Counted from the stretch's first letter, positions 28,036-37,453 are shown. The stretch: 64,000 nt of DNA from Streptomyces sp. DG2A-72 (GCF_030499575.1 NZ_JASTLC010000001.1:558001-622000); one strand, 5' to 3'. The notes: generated by a model from the sequence alone, not told the origin. Program-made: numbers and translations.

Positions 28036-28328
28036 ATGACGGAGCGTATGAGCTACAGGGCCAGGGCGGGGCGAGGCGTGATCGGGCGCCTGTTGCTCCT
28101 CGCCCTCGGCCTGATGCACCTCCTCGCCCACGCGGGCGATACCGGCATCGGCCACGAACGCTTGCGCTGGCCACCGCGGCGGTCGCGTTCGTCGGGCTGT
28201 GCGGTATCGCCGCCGACATGGCCGCCGAGTCGGGCGGTGCCGGTCACAGCCACGGCGAGGAGATCACCGGCGAAACACAGACGGCGGAGGCGGACGGCAG
28301 CCATACGGAGGACGGACACGCTCACTGA
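28036..28328 (+). pseudogene. Small membrane protein with His-rich tail, frameshifted
   Basis: ATG 28036 (or 28048) begins RGVIGRLLLLALGLMHLLAH, AGDTGIGHE. A frameshift near 28160 then leads to a second frame RTLALATAAVAFVGLCGIAA, DMAAESGGAGHSHGEEITG, SHTEDGHAH and stop at 28328. Joined, the two give an about 98-residue protein with two helices and a His-rich tail, fitting the metal cluster. The family is not recognised. The 27742-28035 stretch before it shows no recognisable gene. Confidence 0.55.
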
Positions 28329-28416
28329 GTCAGGGCGCCGGTCGCCGGGGCTGCAGCAGAGTGCGACCGCTGCGGCTCCCGGCACCGGAGGAAAGGTAAG
28401 GCCTTGTCGCCCTGGG

Positions 28417-28930
28417 TCAGTGCACGTGCTGGCCGCCGGTCGACTGCGGTTTGCCGCGCGGTACGAGGCCCAGGGCCACGACGGCGCTGACGGCGGCCGC
28501 CACAGCACACACCGTGAACGCGTCGGCGAAACCGCCCGCCGCGCCTCGCTCGAAGCCGGACGCCGCGACGGTGGAGACGACGGCGACGCCGATCGAGCCA
28601 CCCACCTCGTGGAAGGTGTTGACGACTCCGGAGGCGAGCCCCGCCTCCCGGCGCTCCACCATGGCCAGCGCGGTCGTCGTGGCGGTGACGAACACCGCGC
28701 CGATGCCGAAGGAGGCGATCACGAAGCCGGGCAGGAGTCCGGCGTACACACTGCCCGTCTCCGACAACTGGGTCAGGTGAATGGTTCCGGCGGTGGCGAC
28801 GAGCAGGCCCGCGACAGCGATGGGACGGCTGCCGATGCGGCCGACGAGCCGGGATCCGAGGTGGGCGCCGATGCCGGTGGCCACGGCGACGGGCAGGAAC
28901 ACCAGCCCGGTACGCAGCGGGCTGAAGCCG
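28417..28930 (-). pseudogene. MFS transporter (EmrB/QacA, DHA2 type), C-terminal fragment
   Basis: About 170 residues of the last five helices of a 14-helix drug/H+ antiporter: GFSPLRTGLVFLPVAVATGI, LVGRIGSRPIAVAGLLVATA, GAVFVTATTTALAMVERREA, GLASGVVNTFHEVGGSIGVA and AFTVCAVAAAVSAVVALGLV. The frame is clean to the stop at 28417. The N-terminal two thirds are missing; sequence from another transporter begins immediately upstream (28936). Confidence 0.8.
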
Positions 28931-28935
28931 CGAAC

Positions 28936-29135
28936 GTGACAGCCCGAACGCCTCGACCCCGCGCTCCCCAGCGTCGGCCGCGAGGTACGCCCGTACGGCC
29001 GGGTTGAACAGCGCCCCGGCCAGCCCAGTGGCCGCGGACGCGGCGAGCAGCGAATCCACCAGCCCGAGCGTCGCGAAACCGAGGGTGCGCAGCACACACC
29101 CGGCGACGATGCGGCGATTGTGCACGCATCCCTCT
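28936..29135 (-). pseudogene. Second MFS transporter, internal fragment
   Basis: In a frame different from the DHA2 fragment: RRIVAGCVLRTLGFATLGLV, DSLLAASAATGLAGALFNPA, VRAYLAADAGERGVEAFGL. This is the cytosolic-loop and helix 3-4 region of an MDR-type (DHA1) MFS protein. It breaks off at VEAFGL (about 28938) where the DHA2 fragment starts. The fusion of two unrelated MFS genes with loss of the rest indicates a deletion event. Confidence 0.7.
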
Positions 29136-29376
29136 GTCACCTGCGCCGACCTCGTTTGAGCCGCCGTGTTCGCACGCGGCCCTCACCGGAGTCCGACGGA
29201 GGCCGCGCGCCTCAGGGTGCGTAGGCAAGGTCACCGGGGCAGCGATCAACCCTTGCGAGGTACCGATGTACCTGCCCTGGAGCGGCTGGTCCGGGCTCAT
29301 GCCCGGCGCGTTGAGGACTCCGGCATTCGGTCGGGCCTCGTCCACCACCGGCAGACCGTCGCTACGATCACTGGCC

Positions 29377-30270
29377 ATGGACTGGCTCGAGCGCACCGCG
29401 AAGCTGAGGCAGTGGACCAGAAGCGGGACGCGCGCGCCGCACAAACCGCTACTGCTGCTCTACGCCCTCGGTCAGTTCCAGGAGGAAGCCGACCGCGAGC
29501 TGCGGTACAGCGCGGTGGAGGAAGACCTGCAGCGGCTGCTGACCGAGTACGGTCCGCCCAACAAGACGACGCCCGCCTACCCGTTCCACCACCTGGTCAG
29601 CGACGGCGTATGGGAGGTACGTACCGACCGTGGGCCTGGCAGTCCAGGCAGTGGCCTGCGGGAGCTCCGCGAGTCGGGTGCCACCGGACGACTCGCGCCG
29701 GAACTCAGAGATGCCCTGCGACGCGAACCGCAACTGCTGCACCGCATAGCGCGATCGCTGCTCGACCTGCACTTCCCTCCCTCGCTCCACACCGAATTGT
29801 GCGAAGCCGTCGGCCTGGACCTGGAGCCGACGGAGACCGGTCGGCTCTCCCCCGCACGGAGGCGGCGTGACCGGCGGATGCGCGAGCTGGTGCTGACGGC
29901 GTACGAGTACCAGTGCGCCTTTTGCGGTTATGACGGCCGGATCGGCGCTGTGCCGGTCGGGCTGGAGGCCGCTCACGTGCGGTGGTGGGCGTTCGGCGGC
30001 CCAGACGACGTCGACAACGGACTGTGCCTGTGCTCGCTGCACCACAAGCTCTTCGACAAGGGTGTCCTCGGGGTCGACGACGGCCACCGCATCCTGGTCT
30101 CACAGCGATTCGTCGGCCACAGCCAAGCTTCCCGCGAACATGTCATAGCGCTTGCGGGCCGTCCGCTCGTCGGCCCACAGCCGGGCGCGCTCCCCGTCGC
30201 CGCCGGCCACCGCTCCTGGCACGCCAACCAGGTCTTCCACGGCGCTCCACGCCCTGCAACGCAGGCGTGA
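29377..30270 (+). CDS. Type IV restriction enzyme, SBD-HNH (ScoMcrA-like)
   Basis: A 297-residue nuclease with an N-terminal sulfur-binding-type domain and a C-terminal HNH domain. The opening WLERTAKLRQWTRSGTRAPH, KPLLLLYALGQFQEE and PFHHLVSDGVWEVRTD are as in SprMcrA/ScoMcrA-like proteins, which cut phosphorothioated DNA. The HNH part has CAFCGYDG, GLEAAHVRWWAFGGPDDVDN and GLCLCSLHHKLFDKG: zinc Cys pairs and the catalytic His. TACGAT (29363-29368) lies eight bases before ATG 29377, suggesting a leaderless mRNA. It is a stand-alone defence gene; methyl-C recognition is an alternative. Confidence 0.85.
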   Translation: MDWLERTAKLRQWTRSGTRAPHKPLLLLYALGQFQEEADRELRYSAVEEDLQRLLTEYGPPNKTTPAYPFHHLVSDGVWEVRTDRGPGSPGSGLRELRESGATGRLAPELRDALRREPQLLHRIARSLLDLHFPPSLHTELCEAVGLDLEPTETGRLSPARRRRDRRMRELVLTAYEYQCAFCGYDGRIGAVPVGLEAAHVRWWAFGGPDDVDNGLCLCSLHHKLFDKGVLGVDDGHRILVSQRFVGHSQASREHVIALAGRPLVGPQPGALPVAAGHRSWHANQVFHGAPRPATQA

Positions 30271-30299
30271 AGACTCTGGGCACAGGGGCACAGGGCTGA

Positions 30300-31535
30300 T
30301 CAACGCGCCGAAGCGACGACCGGCTCCAACCTCCGTACGCGGAGCCGGTCGCGCCGCACCAAGGGCCGCTCGATGAGGACGTACGAGGCGAGGGCAGCCA
30401 CGATCGTCGCCGCGACGCCGGCGGGGAGCAGCCGGTCGCCGTCCACACCGAGGTCGGAGAGCAGCCGGATGACGGGGTAGTGCCACAGGTACATCCCGTA
30501 GCTGAGGTTGCGTCCGACCCACGCCAGGGCGGGCATCGACAGCAGACGGGAGGGCCACGCCTGCGGGCACAGATCCAGCGTGGCCACGACGACGGCCGAC
30601 AGAACGGCGGCGGCCAGCAGTCCGACCGTGTACCACACGGGGTTCCACCCGCTGGGTTCGGTGATCGGGATCTGCCAGGCGATCAGCCCCAGCAGTGCGA
30701 GCGCGGGCCAGCACAGCCGTGCCGCCCATCGGCGCAGCAGCGCCAGCCGGGGGTCGTCGGCGCGCAGCCGGGCCAGTACGACTGCCAGCAGAGCCCCGAT
30801 GAGGAGCTGGTCGGCGCGGGTGTCGGGGCCGTTGTAGATGCGGTGCGCCGCCGTCGGATCCCAGAGCGCCAGCCGCCAGAGGACCGGCAGGATGCACAGC
30901 GCCGCGACCCAGACCAGGACCGTCCGCGCCGTCGTGTGCCGTAGCAGCACCAGCAGCAGGAGCGGCCAGGCCAGATAGAACTGCTCCTCCACCCCCAGGG
31001 ACCAGGTGTGGCTCAGTGGCGCGGTGAGGTCGGAGTACGGCCCGGACTCCCCGGCCCGTACGAGATTGACCACCGAGACCGCGGCCAGCGCCGCCGCCAT
31101 CCACGCCCCGTCGAACAGCGGTAGCGGAAGCGCCACGGACAGCAAGGCGGTGACCGCGCACATCACCAGCACGGCCGGCCCCAGCCTCAGCCAACGCCGC
31201 CGGTAGAACGGCCCCAGGCCGATGCGGCCGGTACGGGCGAACTCGGCTACCAGCAGCCGGGTGATGACGAAACCGCTGATCGTGAAGAAGACGTCCACCG
31301 CCACCGAGCCGCCAGGCACCCAGTCCGGCTCCACGTGATAGACGATCACCAACGCCACCGCGACCGTCCGCAATCCGTCCAGCCCCGCCACCCGCCCACC
31401 ACGCAGCGCCGACGAGAAGCCCCGCCCACCGCCTCTTCGCCGTTCCGCCGACGACGCGAGCGGTGGCGGCGCCGCCTGCACGCCGGGGCTCTGCTCCGTG
31501 TCCTCGTCTGCCGTGCTCGGATGGGGGATGCTCAT
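30300..31535 (-). CDS. Membrane acyltransferase (OafA/YrhL family)
   Basis: A 411-residue, about ten-helix acyltransferase-3 protein. A Pro-rich cytoplasmic tail (residues 1-45) precedes VAGLDGLRTVAVALVIVYHV, where RT..vh is the active region, then VFFTISGFVITRLL with the typical FF.lSGF.it, RRWLRLGPAVLVMCAVTALL and SHTWSLGVEEQFYLAWPLLL. Such enzymes O-acetylate sugars, peptidoglycan or antibiotics. Here the usual His of 'H' is in VYHVEPDWVPGG. Substrate unknown. The neighbour is a restriction gene, so no operon is suggested. Confidence 0.88.
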   Translation of the reverse strand: MSIPHPSTADEDTEQSPGVQAAPPPLASSAERRRGGGRGFSSALRGGRVAGLDGLRTVAVALVIVYHVEPDWVPGGSVAVDVFFTISGFVITRLLVAEFARTGRIGLGPFYRRRWLRLGPAVLVMCAVTALLSVALPLPLFDGAWMAAALAAVSVVNLVRAGESGPYSDLTAPLSHTWSLGVEEQFYLAWPLLLLVLLRHTTARTVLVWVAALCILPVLWRLALWDPTAAHRIYNGPDTRADQLLIGALLAVVLARLRADDPRLALLRRWAARLCWPALALLGLIAWQIPITEPSGWNPVWYTVGLLAAAVLSAVVVATLDLCPQAWPSRLLSMPALAWVGRNLSYGMYLWHYPVIRLLSDLGVDGDRLLPAGVAATIVAALASYVLIERPLVRRDRLRVRRLEPVVASAR

Positions 31536-31859
31536 GACGGCGGCGCCTGCCCAGTTGCTCCGAGATCACACAAATTCTCAGGTTCCCCACAGGATCAAGG
31601 CAGCTTTCCGGCCGCCAGAGCCAGGGGCGGCGTCCGGCCCCCATAGGGCGTCGGCGAGACTCGCCCGGTGGCAAGCACGGACGAGACCGGTCGGGCCGCC
31701 CCGCACGCATCTGCAACCGACACGCCGCCAAGGGCTCGCGCTCTTCCTCGCCCTCGCGATCGAACCCGCCGTCGGCCCGATCGAGCTCAAGGCCCAGAGG
31801 CTGCTGGCCCGTCGGGCCCGGTGTCAGAGCTCGGGCGGCGGCGGGATTCGAGCAGCGGC
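31536..31859. other. Intergenic region, nothing recognised
   Basis: About 320 bases upstream of the acyltransferase gene. Open frames on both strands here have no family motifs. The left end should hold the acyltransferase promoter. It borders the TetR remnant on the right. Confidence 0.4.
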
Positions 31860-32081
31860 TCGTACGGGAACACCCGCTTGGCTCGAGCGCGCTGGTGCTC
31901 AGCGACGTGCGGATCGTATGGGCAAGGCCTCGTCGATCAGCGCGTCGCGCGACCCGAAATGGTGCACGACGAGCCCGTGGGTGGTGACCCCGGCCTCTTC
32001 TGCGAGGGCCTCGCGCCCCTCGTCGTAGTGCAGGCGCTTGCGCAGTTGGCACCTTTGGGAGGCGTCCGCGGAATCGGTCAT
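31860..32081 (-). pseudogene. TetR regulator, truncated copy
   Basis: ATG 32081 begins MTDSADASQR, then RKRLHYDEGREAL, directly followed by AEEAGVT and HGLVVHHFGSRDALIDEAL. The intact TetR at 39953-40555 has RKRVDYGTGREAL, then about 21 further residues, then AEEAGVTHGLVVHHFGSRDA. The first helix pair is therefore deleted here. After DEAL the frame shifts; a nearby frame continues with IRTSLSTSALEPSG, matching VRTSASTSSLEPG of the intact protein. It is a dead relative of that regulator, separated from it by the ABC/amidase genes. Confidence 0.72.
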
Positions 32082-32166
32082 GCCCATGGCCCTACCTGCG
32101 AGACCAGCGCGGACGGGGCGGATCACGGGCAGTCTTCGCAGGGCAAGTGCCGGGTCGCAGGAGAGG

Positions 32167-33087
32167 TCAGAGCCTGGAGTTCATCCGCCGGTACGTCTGT
32201 GGGGGCTGACCGTACTGGGCCTTGAACGCCCGGGAGAACACGGAGGCGTCGTGGAACCCCCAGTGGCGGCCGATGGCCGCGACGCTGTGCGTGGCCAGGG
32301 CCGGATGCACGAGGTCGGCGCGTGCATGCTCGAGTCGGCGCTCACGCACGTACCGGGAGACCGTGGACTGACGCGCGGCGAAGATCTGGCGTACGTACCG
32401 TGCCGAGAGGTGGTGAATGGCTGCCAGGCGCTCGGCGTCCAGGATCTCGTCGGTCAAGTGCTGCTCCACGGACTGTGCCAGCAGATTGAACAGGCTGAGC
32501 ATCCGCGTCGGCTCCTCGTCGACCTGGTGGTCCGAGATCACTCCCTGGATCAGTGCCACCACAGCGTTGCCGCACTGCTGCCGGGCCCGGGGCGACAACT
32601 CGGACTGCCGGGTCGCCAAGGTCGTGAGCGTGTCCGAGAGGAGACTGGAGCTGGTGAGCAGGCCGGGGATGCCGGCGGCGAGCATTCCCGACAGATCGAC
32701 GAGTCGCAGGCCGATGGTGAACAGCGGGATGGTGACGACGAGATACTCGTGCGCGGCGGGAGCACGGACGGCGAACGGCTGGGCGCCCGCGTAGAAGGTG
32801 AACTGTCCTGGATGGAGGGTGACCGACCTCCCTGCCTGCGTGACGGTCAGTTCCCCTTCCAACGCCAGGCCGAGCGCGATGCCCGCCGACTGCGACAAGC
32901 GGTAGGACTCCGCCTCGGCCCGGTCGTCGCAGGAGAACATGCTGCATGTCAGCGTGCCCAGCGCGAAGGTGTCGGGACCGCGGACCACGCTCCGGGACCG
33001 GAGGATGGTCGTGGGTTCCCAATCGCCCCGGCGGAGTGCGTCCTGCGTGGACCCGTGGAGGATACGCTCCTGCACCGTCTGGCTCAT
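32167..33087 (-). CDS. AraC-family transcriptional regulator
   Basis: A 306-residue regulator. Residues about 45-180 form an AraC_binding_2-type cupin domain (LALEGELTVTQAGRSVTLHP, GQFTFYAGAQPFAV). The C-terminal AraC domain has two helix-turn-helices: LAAIHHLSARYVRQIFAARQ and VAAIGRHWGFHDASVFSRAF, then KAQYGQPPQTYRRM. It is the last gene in the amidase-ATPase-permease-regulator row, 39 bases after the permease, so it is very likely the local regulator of this uptake system. Confidence 0.9.
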   Translation of the reverse strand: MSQTVQERILHGSTQDALRRGDWEPTTILRSRSVVRGPDTFALGTLTCSMFSCDDRAEAESYRLSQSAGIALGLALEGELTVTQAGRSVTLHPGQFTFYAGAQPFAVRAPAAHEYLVVTIPLFTIGLRLVDLSGMLAAGIPGLLTSSSLLSDTLTTLATRQSELSPRARQQCGNAVVALIQGVISDHQVDEEPTRMLSLFNLLAQSVEQHLTDEILDAERLAAIHHLSARYVRQIFAARQSTVSRYVRERRLEHARADLVHPALATHSVAAIGRHWGFHDASVFSRAFKAQYGQPPQTYRRMNSRL

Positions 33088-33125
33088 CGCTCATCAGCCT
33101 CCTGGGCCCGGGAGGATAGTGGACC

Positions 33126-34178
33126 TCAGCTCCGGCTGCTACGTCCCGCGGCCAGGCGCGTAAAGGCCACGGCGGCCAGCAGCGCTGCCCCGTCGAACAC
33201 TGGTCCCACCCATGCGGGTGCCCCGAGAAGAGTGAGGCCACTGACGCTCACCGCCACCACGAAGATGGCGACGACCGTTCCGGCCACCGACGGGCGCCCG
33301 AGTTCCAGCGTGATGGTGCTCAGCAGCACGGCGGTGAGCGCCGGGAAGAGCATGGTCATGCCGTTGTCGGAGGTCGCCGCGCCCTGGCGGGCGAGCAGCA
33401 GCACGCCGGCGATCCCGGCCACGGTGCCGGACACGACGAATGACAGCAGGCGCACCCGGGTCACTCGCACACCGACGAGAGCGGCGGCCCGCGCGTTGGA
33501 ACCGATGGCGAAGAGCTGTCTGCCGAAGGGGGTATGGCCCATCACGAACCAGGAAGCCGCAGCGATCAACGCCGCCAGCACGGCGATCCGGGGAACCCCG
33601 AGCACCGGCAGCGATCCGAGATCCGTGAGTGAGGAGGGTATCCCGGACGTGATCTGCAGCCCTCCGGTGTAGGCGAAGATCAGACCGCCGAGCAGGGTGG
33701 CGGTCCCGAGTGTGGCGATGAACGCGTTCATGTCCAGCACGGCGATGAGGACACCGAGAATCAGACCCGCCGCGGCGCCGGACATGATCGCCACCAGTAC
33801 GGCCAGCGGCAGCGGAAGGCCGACCTGGGACAGCAACGCTGCCGCGACGACCGAACAGGTCGCGGTCACGGCGCCGACGGAGAAGTCGAAATACCCGGCG
33901 GCCATCGGGAACAGCAGCGCGATCGCCACGGTCAGCCCGACGGCCTGGTTCGCCAGCATGGCCCGGAGGTTCTCCGGACTGCGGAAGGCCGCTCCCGACT
34001 CAGGCAGCACGGCAAACGTGATGATCATGAAGACCAGCACCATGACCAAGGCATAGCGCTGGGCGGTGTGCCGCCGTGAGCCCGCCCGTCCCACCCGCTG
34101 GGTCTCCTGGGGGTCGCGGACTTGTACAGGCGGCTCGACGCCGACGGACGACCTACTGTTCAAGGACATCGAGGTCAC
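33126..34178 (-). CDS. Sugar-type ABC transporter permease
   Basis: A 350-residue permease of the RbsC/BPD_transp_2 family with about ten helices. The hydrophobic blocks include ALVMVLVFMIITFAVL, FPMAAGYFDFSVGAVTATCS, LGVLIAVLDMNAFIATLGTA (typical 'N.fiaTLgt' motif), TPFGRQLFAIGSNARAAALV (typical 'GR...aiGgN..AA'), and GVRVTRVRLLSFVVSGTVAG. Its start overlaps the ATPase gene by 26 bases. The missing second permease is normal for this family, which works as a homodimer. Confidence 0.9.
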   Translation of the reverse strand: MTSMSLNSRSSVGVEPPVQVRDPQETQRVGRAGSRRHTAQRYALVMVLVFMIITFAVLPESGAAFRSPENLRAMLANQAVGLTVAIALLFPMAAGYFDFSVGAVTATCSVVAAALLSQVGLPLPLAVLVAIMSGAAAGLILGVLIAVLDMNAFIATLGTATLLGGLIFAYTGGLQITSGIPSSLTDLGSLPVLGVPRIAVLAALIAAASWFVMGHTPFGRQLFAIGSNARAAALVGVRVTRVRLLSFVVSGTVAGIAGVLLLARQGAATSDNGMTMLFPALTAVLLSTITLELGRPSVAGTVVAIFVVAVSVSGLTLLGAPAWVGPVFDGAALLAAVAFTRLAAGRSSRS

Positions 34179-35697
34179 TCCGATCCTCTTGTGCCAACTG
34201 GGAAATGCGAGCTTCAGTGAGTTCTGGTCCGGACAGCACCGCCGAGGTTCGCCCCTCGTTCAGGACGACGACGCGGTCGCACAGCTCGGCGAGTTCCTCG
34301 GTGTCCGAACTCGCCACGAGCGCGGCGCTGCCGCCTGTGACCTGGGCGCGCACGAACCGGTGGATATCGGCCCGGGCCGCGGCATCGACCCCCTGTGTGG
34401 GCTCGTCGAGCAGCAGCAGCCGGGGCGTGCGGTGGAACCAGCGGGCGAGCACCGCCTTCTGCTGGTTGCCGCCCGAGACCGAGGCGAACGGTGCGTCGGC
34501 CGACGCGGCGCGTACGTCGTAGCGGGCCAGCAGCGCGAGCGCGTCGCTCCGCTCCCGCCTGCGGTCCATCCGCCAGCCGGACCAGTAGTCCCCAAGGCTG
34601 GCTGCGGAGACGTTCTCCCACAGCGGACGGTCCGGGAACGCGGCGTCACCGGCGCGGTCCTCGGGCACCAGAGCGATGCCCAGTGCGACCGCTTCAGCGG
34701 GGTTACGGATGGTGACCCCCTGCCCGTCGAGTCTGACAGTGCCGGCACGCACCGGCAGGTCCCCGAACAACGCCCGCAGCAGCGAGGTGCGTCCCGAGCC
34801 GACCCGACCGGCGAGACCGACCACCTCCCCTGCCGCCAGTTCGAGGTCTGCGCATCTCAGCGGGCCCGCCGTGAGCCCCTGGACCTGCAAGAGAGCCGGA
34901 CCGGCAAGGCCGGCCCCGTCAGCTTCCCGTCGCGCCGGAGGTGCGACGGGCACACCGGTCATCGCCTCGATCAAGCTCGCCTGGCTTGCCCGGGACGCGG
35001 GGATGTCGACGATCACCGCGCCGTCGCGGAGCACGCTGATCTGGTCGGCGATCTCGAGCACCTCGCCAAGCCGGTGGCTCACGTAGATGATCGTCTGGCC
35101 TCGGTCCCGGCACTCGCGCAACGCCCGCAGCAGCACATCGACCTCGTGCTGCGGCAGGCTCGCGGTGGGTTCGTCGAGCACGAGGGTGATGAGACGGCCG
35201 CGATCGCTGTCGCGCAGGGCCCTCGCGATCGCCACCAGGGTCCGGTCGCTGGGCCGGAGCTCCCGCACCGGTGTGCGGGCGTCGACCCGGACCTGGGCGC
35301 GATCGAGCTGCTCCTGGGTGCTGCGATGCAGCGCCCGCCATCCGATGGCGGGGCCGTACCGCCGGGGGAACCCCCCGTCGAGGGCGAAGTTCTCGCTGAC
35401 GGAGAGGTCGGGAACCAGTCCCAGTTCCTGGTGCACGAATCGTAGACCGGCTGCGCGTGCCGCCGCGGGAGAGTAGTCCCTGGTGTCATGGCGTGTGCCG
35501 TGCACTCGGATGGTGCCCCCGTGCTCGGCGCGGTGGATCCCCGCGAGGATCTTCAAGGTGGTGGACTTGCCGGAGCCGTTGCCACCCAGCAGGGCGTGGA
35601 GGGATCCCGCACGGACTCGGAACGAGACGTCTCTGAGCACGGGCACGCCGGTGAACGACTTGCTGATGCCGGACAGTTCGATGGCTGGTTCATCCAT
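34153..35697 (-). CDS. Sugar-type ABC transporter ATP-binding protein (two domains)
   Basis: A 514-residue RbsA/MglA-type protein with two nucleotide-binding domains. The first (about 1-240) has Walker A GGNGSGKST, a Q-loop in HQELGLVPDLSVSEN, a degenerate signature (VRELRPSDRTLVAIARAL instead of LSxxQ), and Walker B ITLVLDEPTASL. The second (about 260-500) has a degenerate Walker A AGRVGSGRTSLL, signature VSGGNQQKAVLARWF and Walker B LLLLDEPTQGVD. Such asymmetry is usual in this family. The start is ATG 35697. It sits between the amidase and permease genes, 20 and -26 bases apart. Confidence 0.92.
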   Translation of the reverse strand: MDEPAIELSGISKSFTGVPVLRDVSFRVRAGSLHALLGGNGSGKSTTLKILAGIHRAEHGGTIRVHGTRHDTRDYSPAAARAAGLRFVHQELGLVPDLSVSENFALDGGFPRRYGPAIGWRALHRSTQEQLDRAQVRVDARTPVRELRPSDRTLVAIARALRDSDRGRLITLVLDEPTASLPQHEVDVLLRALRECRDRGQTIIYVSHRLGEVLEIADQISVLRDGAVIVDIPASRASQASLIEAMTGVPVAPPARREADGAGLAGPALLQVQGLTAGPLRCADLELAAGEVVGLAGRVGSGRTSLLRALFGDLPVRAGTVRLDGQGVTIRNPAEAVALGIALVPEDRAGDAAFPDRPLWENVSAASLGDYWSGWRMDRRRERSDALALLARYDVRAASADAPFASVSGGNQQKAVLARWFHRTPRLLLLDEPTQGVDAAARADIHRFVRAQVTGGSAALVASSDTEELAELCDRVVVLNEGRTSAVLSGPELTEARISQLAQEDRSDLDVLEQ

Positions 35698-35717
35698 GGT
35701 CGCAACCCCCGGCCGGC

Positions 35718-37127
35718 TCAACGGAACGCGTCGGGAAGCGTCGTGGTCCATCCGAAGACCGACTCGACAGCACTGGCCAGGCGGATCAGGCACGCTTCGT
35801 CGAAGGGGGCGCCGACCAGTTGGGCGCCGACCGGGACGCCCGTGGCGGTCCGGTGCACGGGCAGGCTGATCGCAGGCAGCCCGGTCAGGTTGGCGAAGAA
35901 GGTGAAGGAGATCATCTGGGTCTCCGTCATCCGGAAGCCGGTGGGGTCGGCGTTCTTCTCCTGGACGACGGTGCCCACCGGCGGCGGCGTGCAGGCCATG
36001 GTGGGGGTGAGCAGGACGTCGAAGTCGTGTCCCCACTGCGCGTTGATCTGGCGGGACTCCAGATGCAGTCGCGCGACGCCCTGGGCGTACTCGGCACAGT
36101 TGCGGGACAGAGCCTGCGCGCGCAGTGCCCGCAGGTACGGCTCGGCCAACTCCGGGTCGTCGTACGGCGTCAGATGGAGTGCGGCCGGGATGACCAGGTC
36201 GAGGAACGCCTGTGTTGCCTCCAGAGAGAAGAACCGGGGCTCGACCGGCGACACGTCGTGGCCGAGGCCCTCCAGGGCGTGGGCGAGCGAGGTGGCCGCG
36301 GTGACGCACTCATCGTCCACGGGCACCCCGGTGGGTGCCGAGAGCAGCAGGCCGATGCGCAGCCGTCCGCTGTCCCGGCCGACTTCCTCAGCGAAGGGGC
36401 GCTCCGGCGCGGGTGCGTGGTACCAGCCGAGCAGGTCGGGCACCGACATCACATCAAGCAGTGCGGCGGCGTCCTCGACATGGCGGGTGATCGCACCGTC
36501 GGTCGCCGAATGCTCCCAGGCGGGGACACGCATCGGGACGCGTCCGCGGCTCGGCTTCAGCCCGACCAGTCCGCACGACGACGACGGCATCCGGATCGAT
36601 CCACCGCCGTCCGACGCCTGTGCCACCGGCGCCAACCCCGCGGCGACCGCGGCGGCGGCGCCCCCGCTCGACCCTCCCGGGCTCAGCCGGAGGTCCCAGG
36701 GGTTGCGGGTCATACCGTAGCGCTGGTTCTCGGTGACCGACATCGGCCCCATCTCAGGGGTGTTGGTCCGTCCCATCAGCAGGAAGCCGGCCTGCTGCAA
36801 GCGGCCGATGCTCAGATCGGTTTCTGTGCGCGGGACGTCGGAGATACCCGCGGAGCCGAAGGTGTTCGGCTGTCCGGCAACGGAGTTGAGGTCTTTCACG
36901 GGAATCGGTATCCCGTGGAAGGCGGGCAGCTCCCCGTCCGACATGACGGCTGCTTCGGCTTCCTTCGCCGCCTGGAGCACCTCGTCGTCGTTGCGCCAGA
37001 CGAACGCATTGACCCGAGGGTCGTACCGGTCCGTCCGACGCAGGTACTCCTGCGCGATCTCCACCGGGCTGACCTGCTTGGACCGGACGGCCTGAGCCAG
37101 ACTCACTGCTGAGTCGAAGGGGTTCAT
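35718..37127 (-). CDS. Amidase (amidase-signature family)
   Basis: A 469-residue hydrolase with the complete Ser-cisSer-Lys triad: Lys78 (GIPIPVKDLNSVAG), Ser153 (LSPGGSSGGAAAAV) and nucleophile Ser177 (ASDGGGSIRMPSSSCG). The other family parts (TNTPEMG, GLKPSRGRVP) are in place. It hydrolyses an amide or carbamate. It is the first gene of the operon with an ABC ATPase and permease, and the solute-binding protein is divergent. The system probably takes up an amide-bearing compound and cleaves it inside. The true substrate cannot be told from the sequence. Confidence 0.9.
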   Translation of the reverse strand: MNPFDSAVSLAQAVRSKQVSPVEIAQEYLRRTDRYDPRVNAFVWRNDDEVLQAAKEAEAAVMSDGELPAFHGIPIPVKDLNSVAGQPNTFGSAGISDVPRTETDLSIGRLQQAGFLLMGRTNTPEMGPMSVTENQRYGMTRNPWDLRLSPGGSSGGAAAAVAAGLAPVAQASDGGGSIRMPSSSCGLVGLKPSRGRVPMRVPAWEHSATDGAITRHVEDAAALLDVMSVPDLLGWYHAPAPERPFAEEVGRDSGRLRIGLLLSAPTGVPVDDECVTAATSLAHALEGLGHDVSPVEPRFFSLEATQAFLDLVIPAALHLTPYDDPELAEPYLRALRAQALSRNCAEYAQGVARLHLESRQINAQWGHDFDVLLTPTMACTPPPVGTVVQEKNADPTGFRMTETQMISFTFFANLTGLPAISLPVHRTATGVPVGAQLVGAPFDEACLIRLASAVESVFGWTTTLPDAFR

Positions 37128-37453
37128 CGGTCAAACACCTCCCATGTGTCGTGTGGCGTCAGAGTCTGACGACCAGCCCACCGGTCGCATTGACCGACAA
37201 GGCAAGGTTCTTGACTGTCACGGCACAGGCCGTCGCGGGTGCGCGGTCGCGGATCGGGAGTTCCGCCACGGTCAACGGGTTCGCCTTCCCGGTCAACCAC
37301 TCGGCAGGGGACCGCCCCACACTGTCGAAACGCACCAGCCCCGGCTCGAGGCGCTGGGGCGCGGGCTGGACCAGCACATCCATTCTCAGGCGACCTTGGG
37401 GCGCCCCCGGTCCGGCAACGAGACCCATCGACCCCGGACAAGGACGATCGGCC
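37128..37453. other. Divergent promoter region of amidase operon and binding-protein gene
   Basis: 326 bases. It must contain both promoters and probably the AraC-type operator. TTGACTGTCA at 37211-37220 includes a -35-like TTGACT on the plus strand. The minus frame 37455-37159 is open and ends in KNLALSVNATGGLVVRL, which looks like genuine protein, but no family was recognised and it overlaps both promoters. Confidence 0.4.

Noticed and set aside
31498..32028. Plus-strand ORF of 176 codons
   Set aside because: It overlaps the acyltransferase start and the TetR remnant, has no ribosome site and no motifs.
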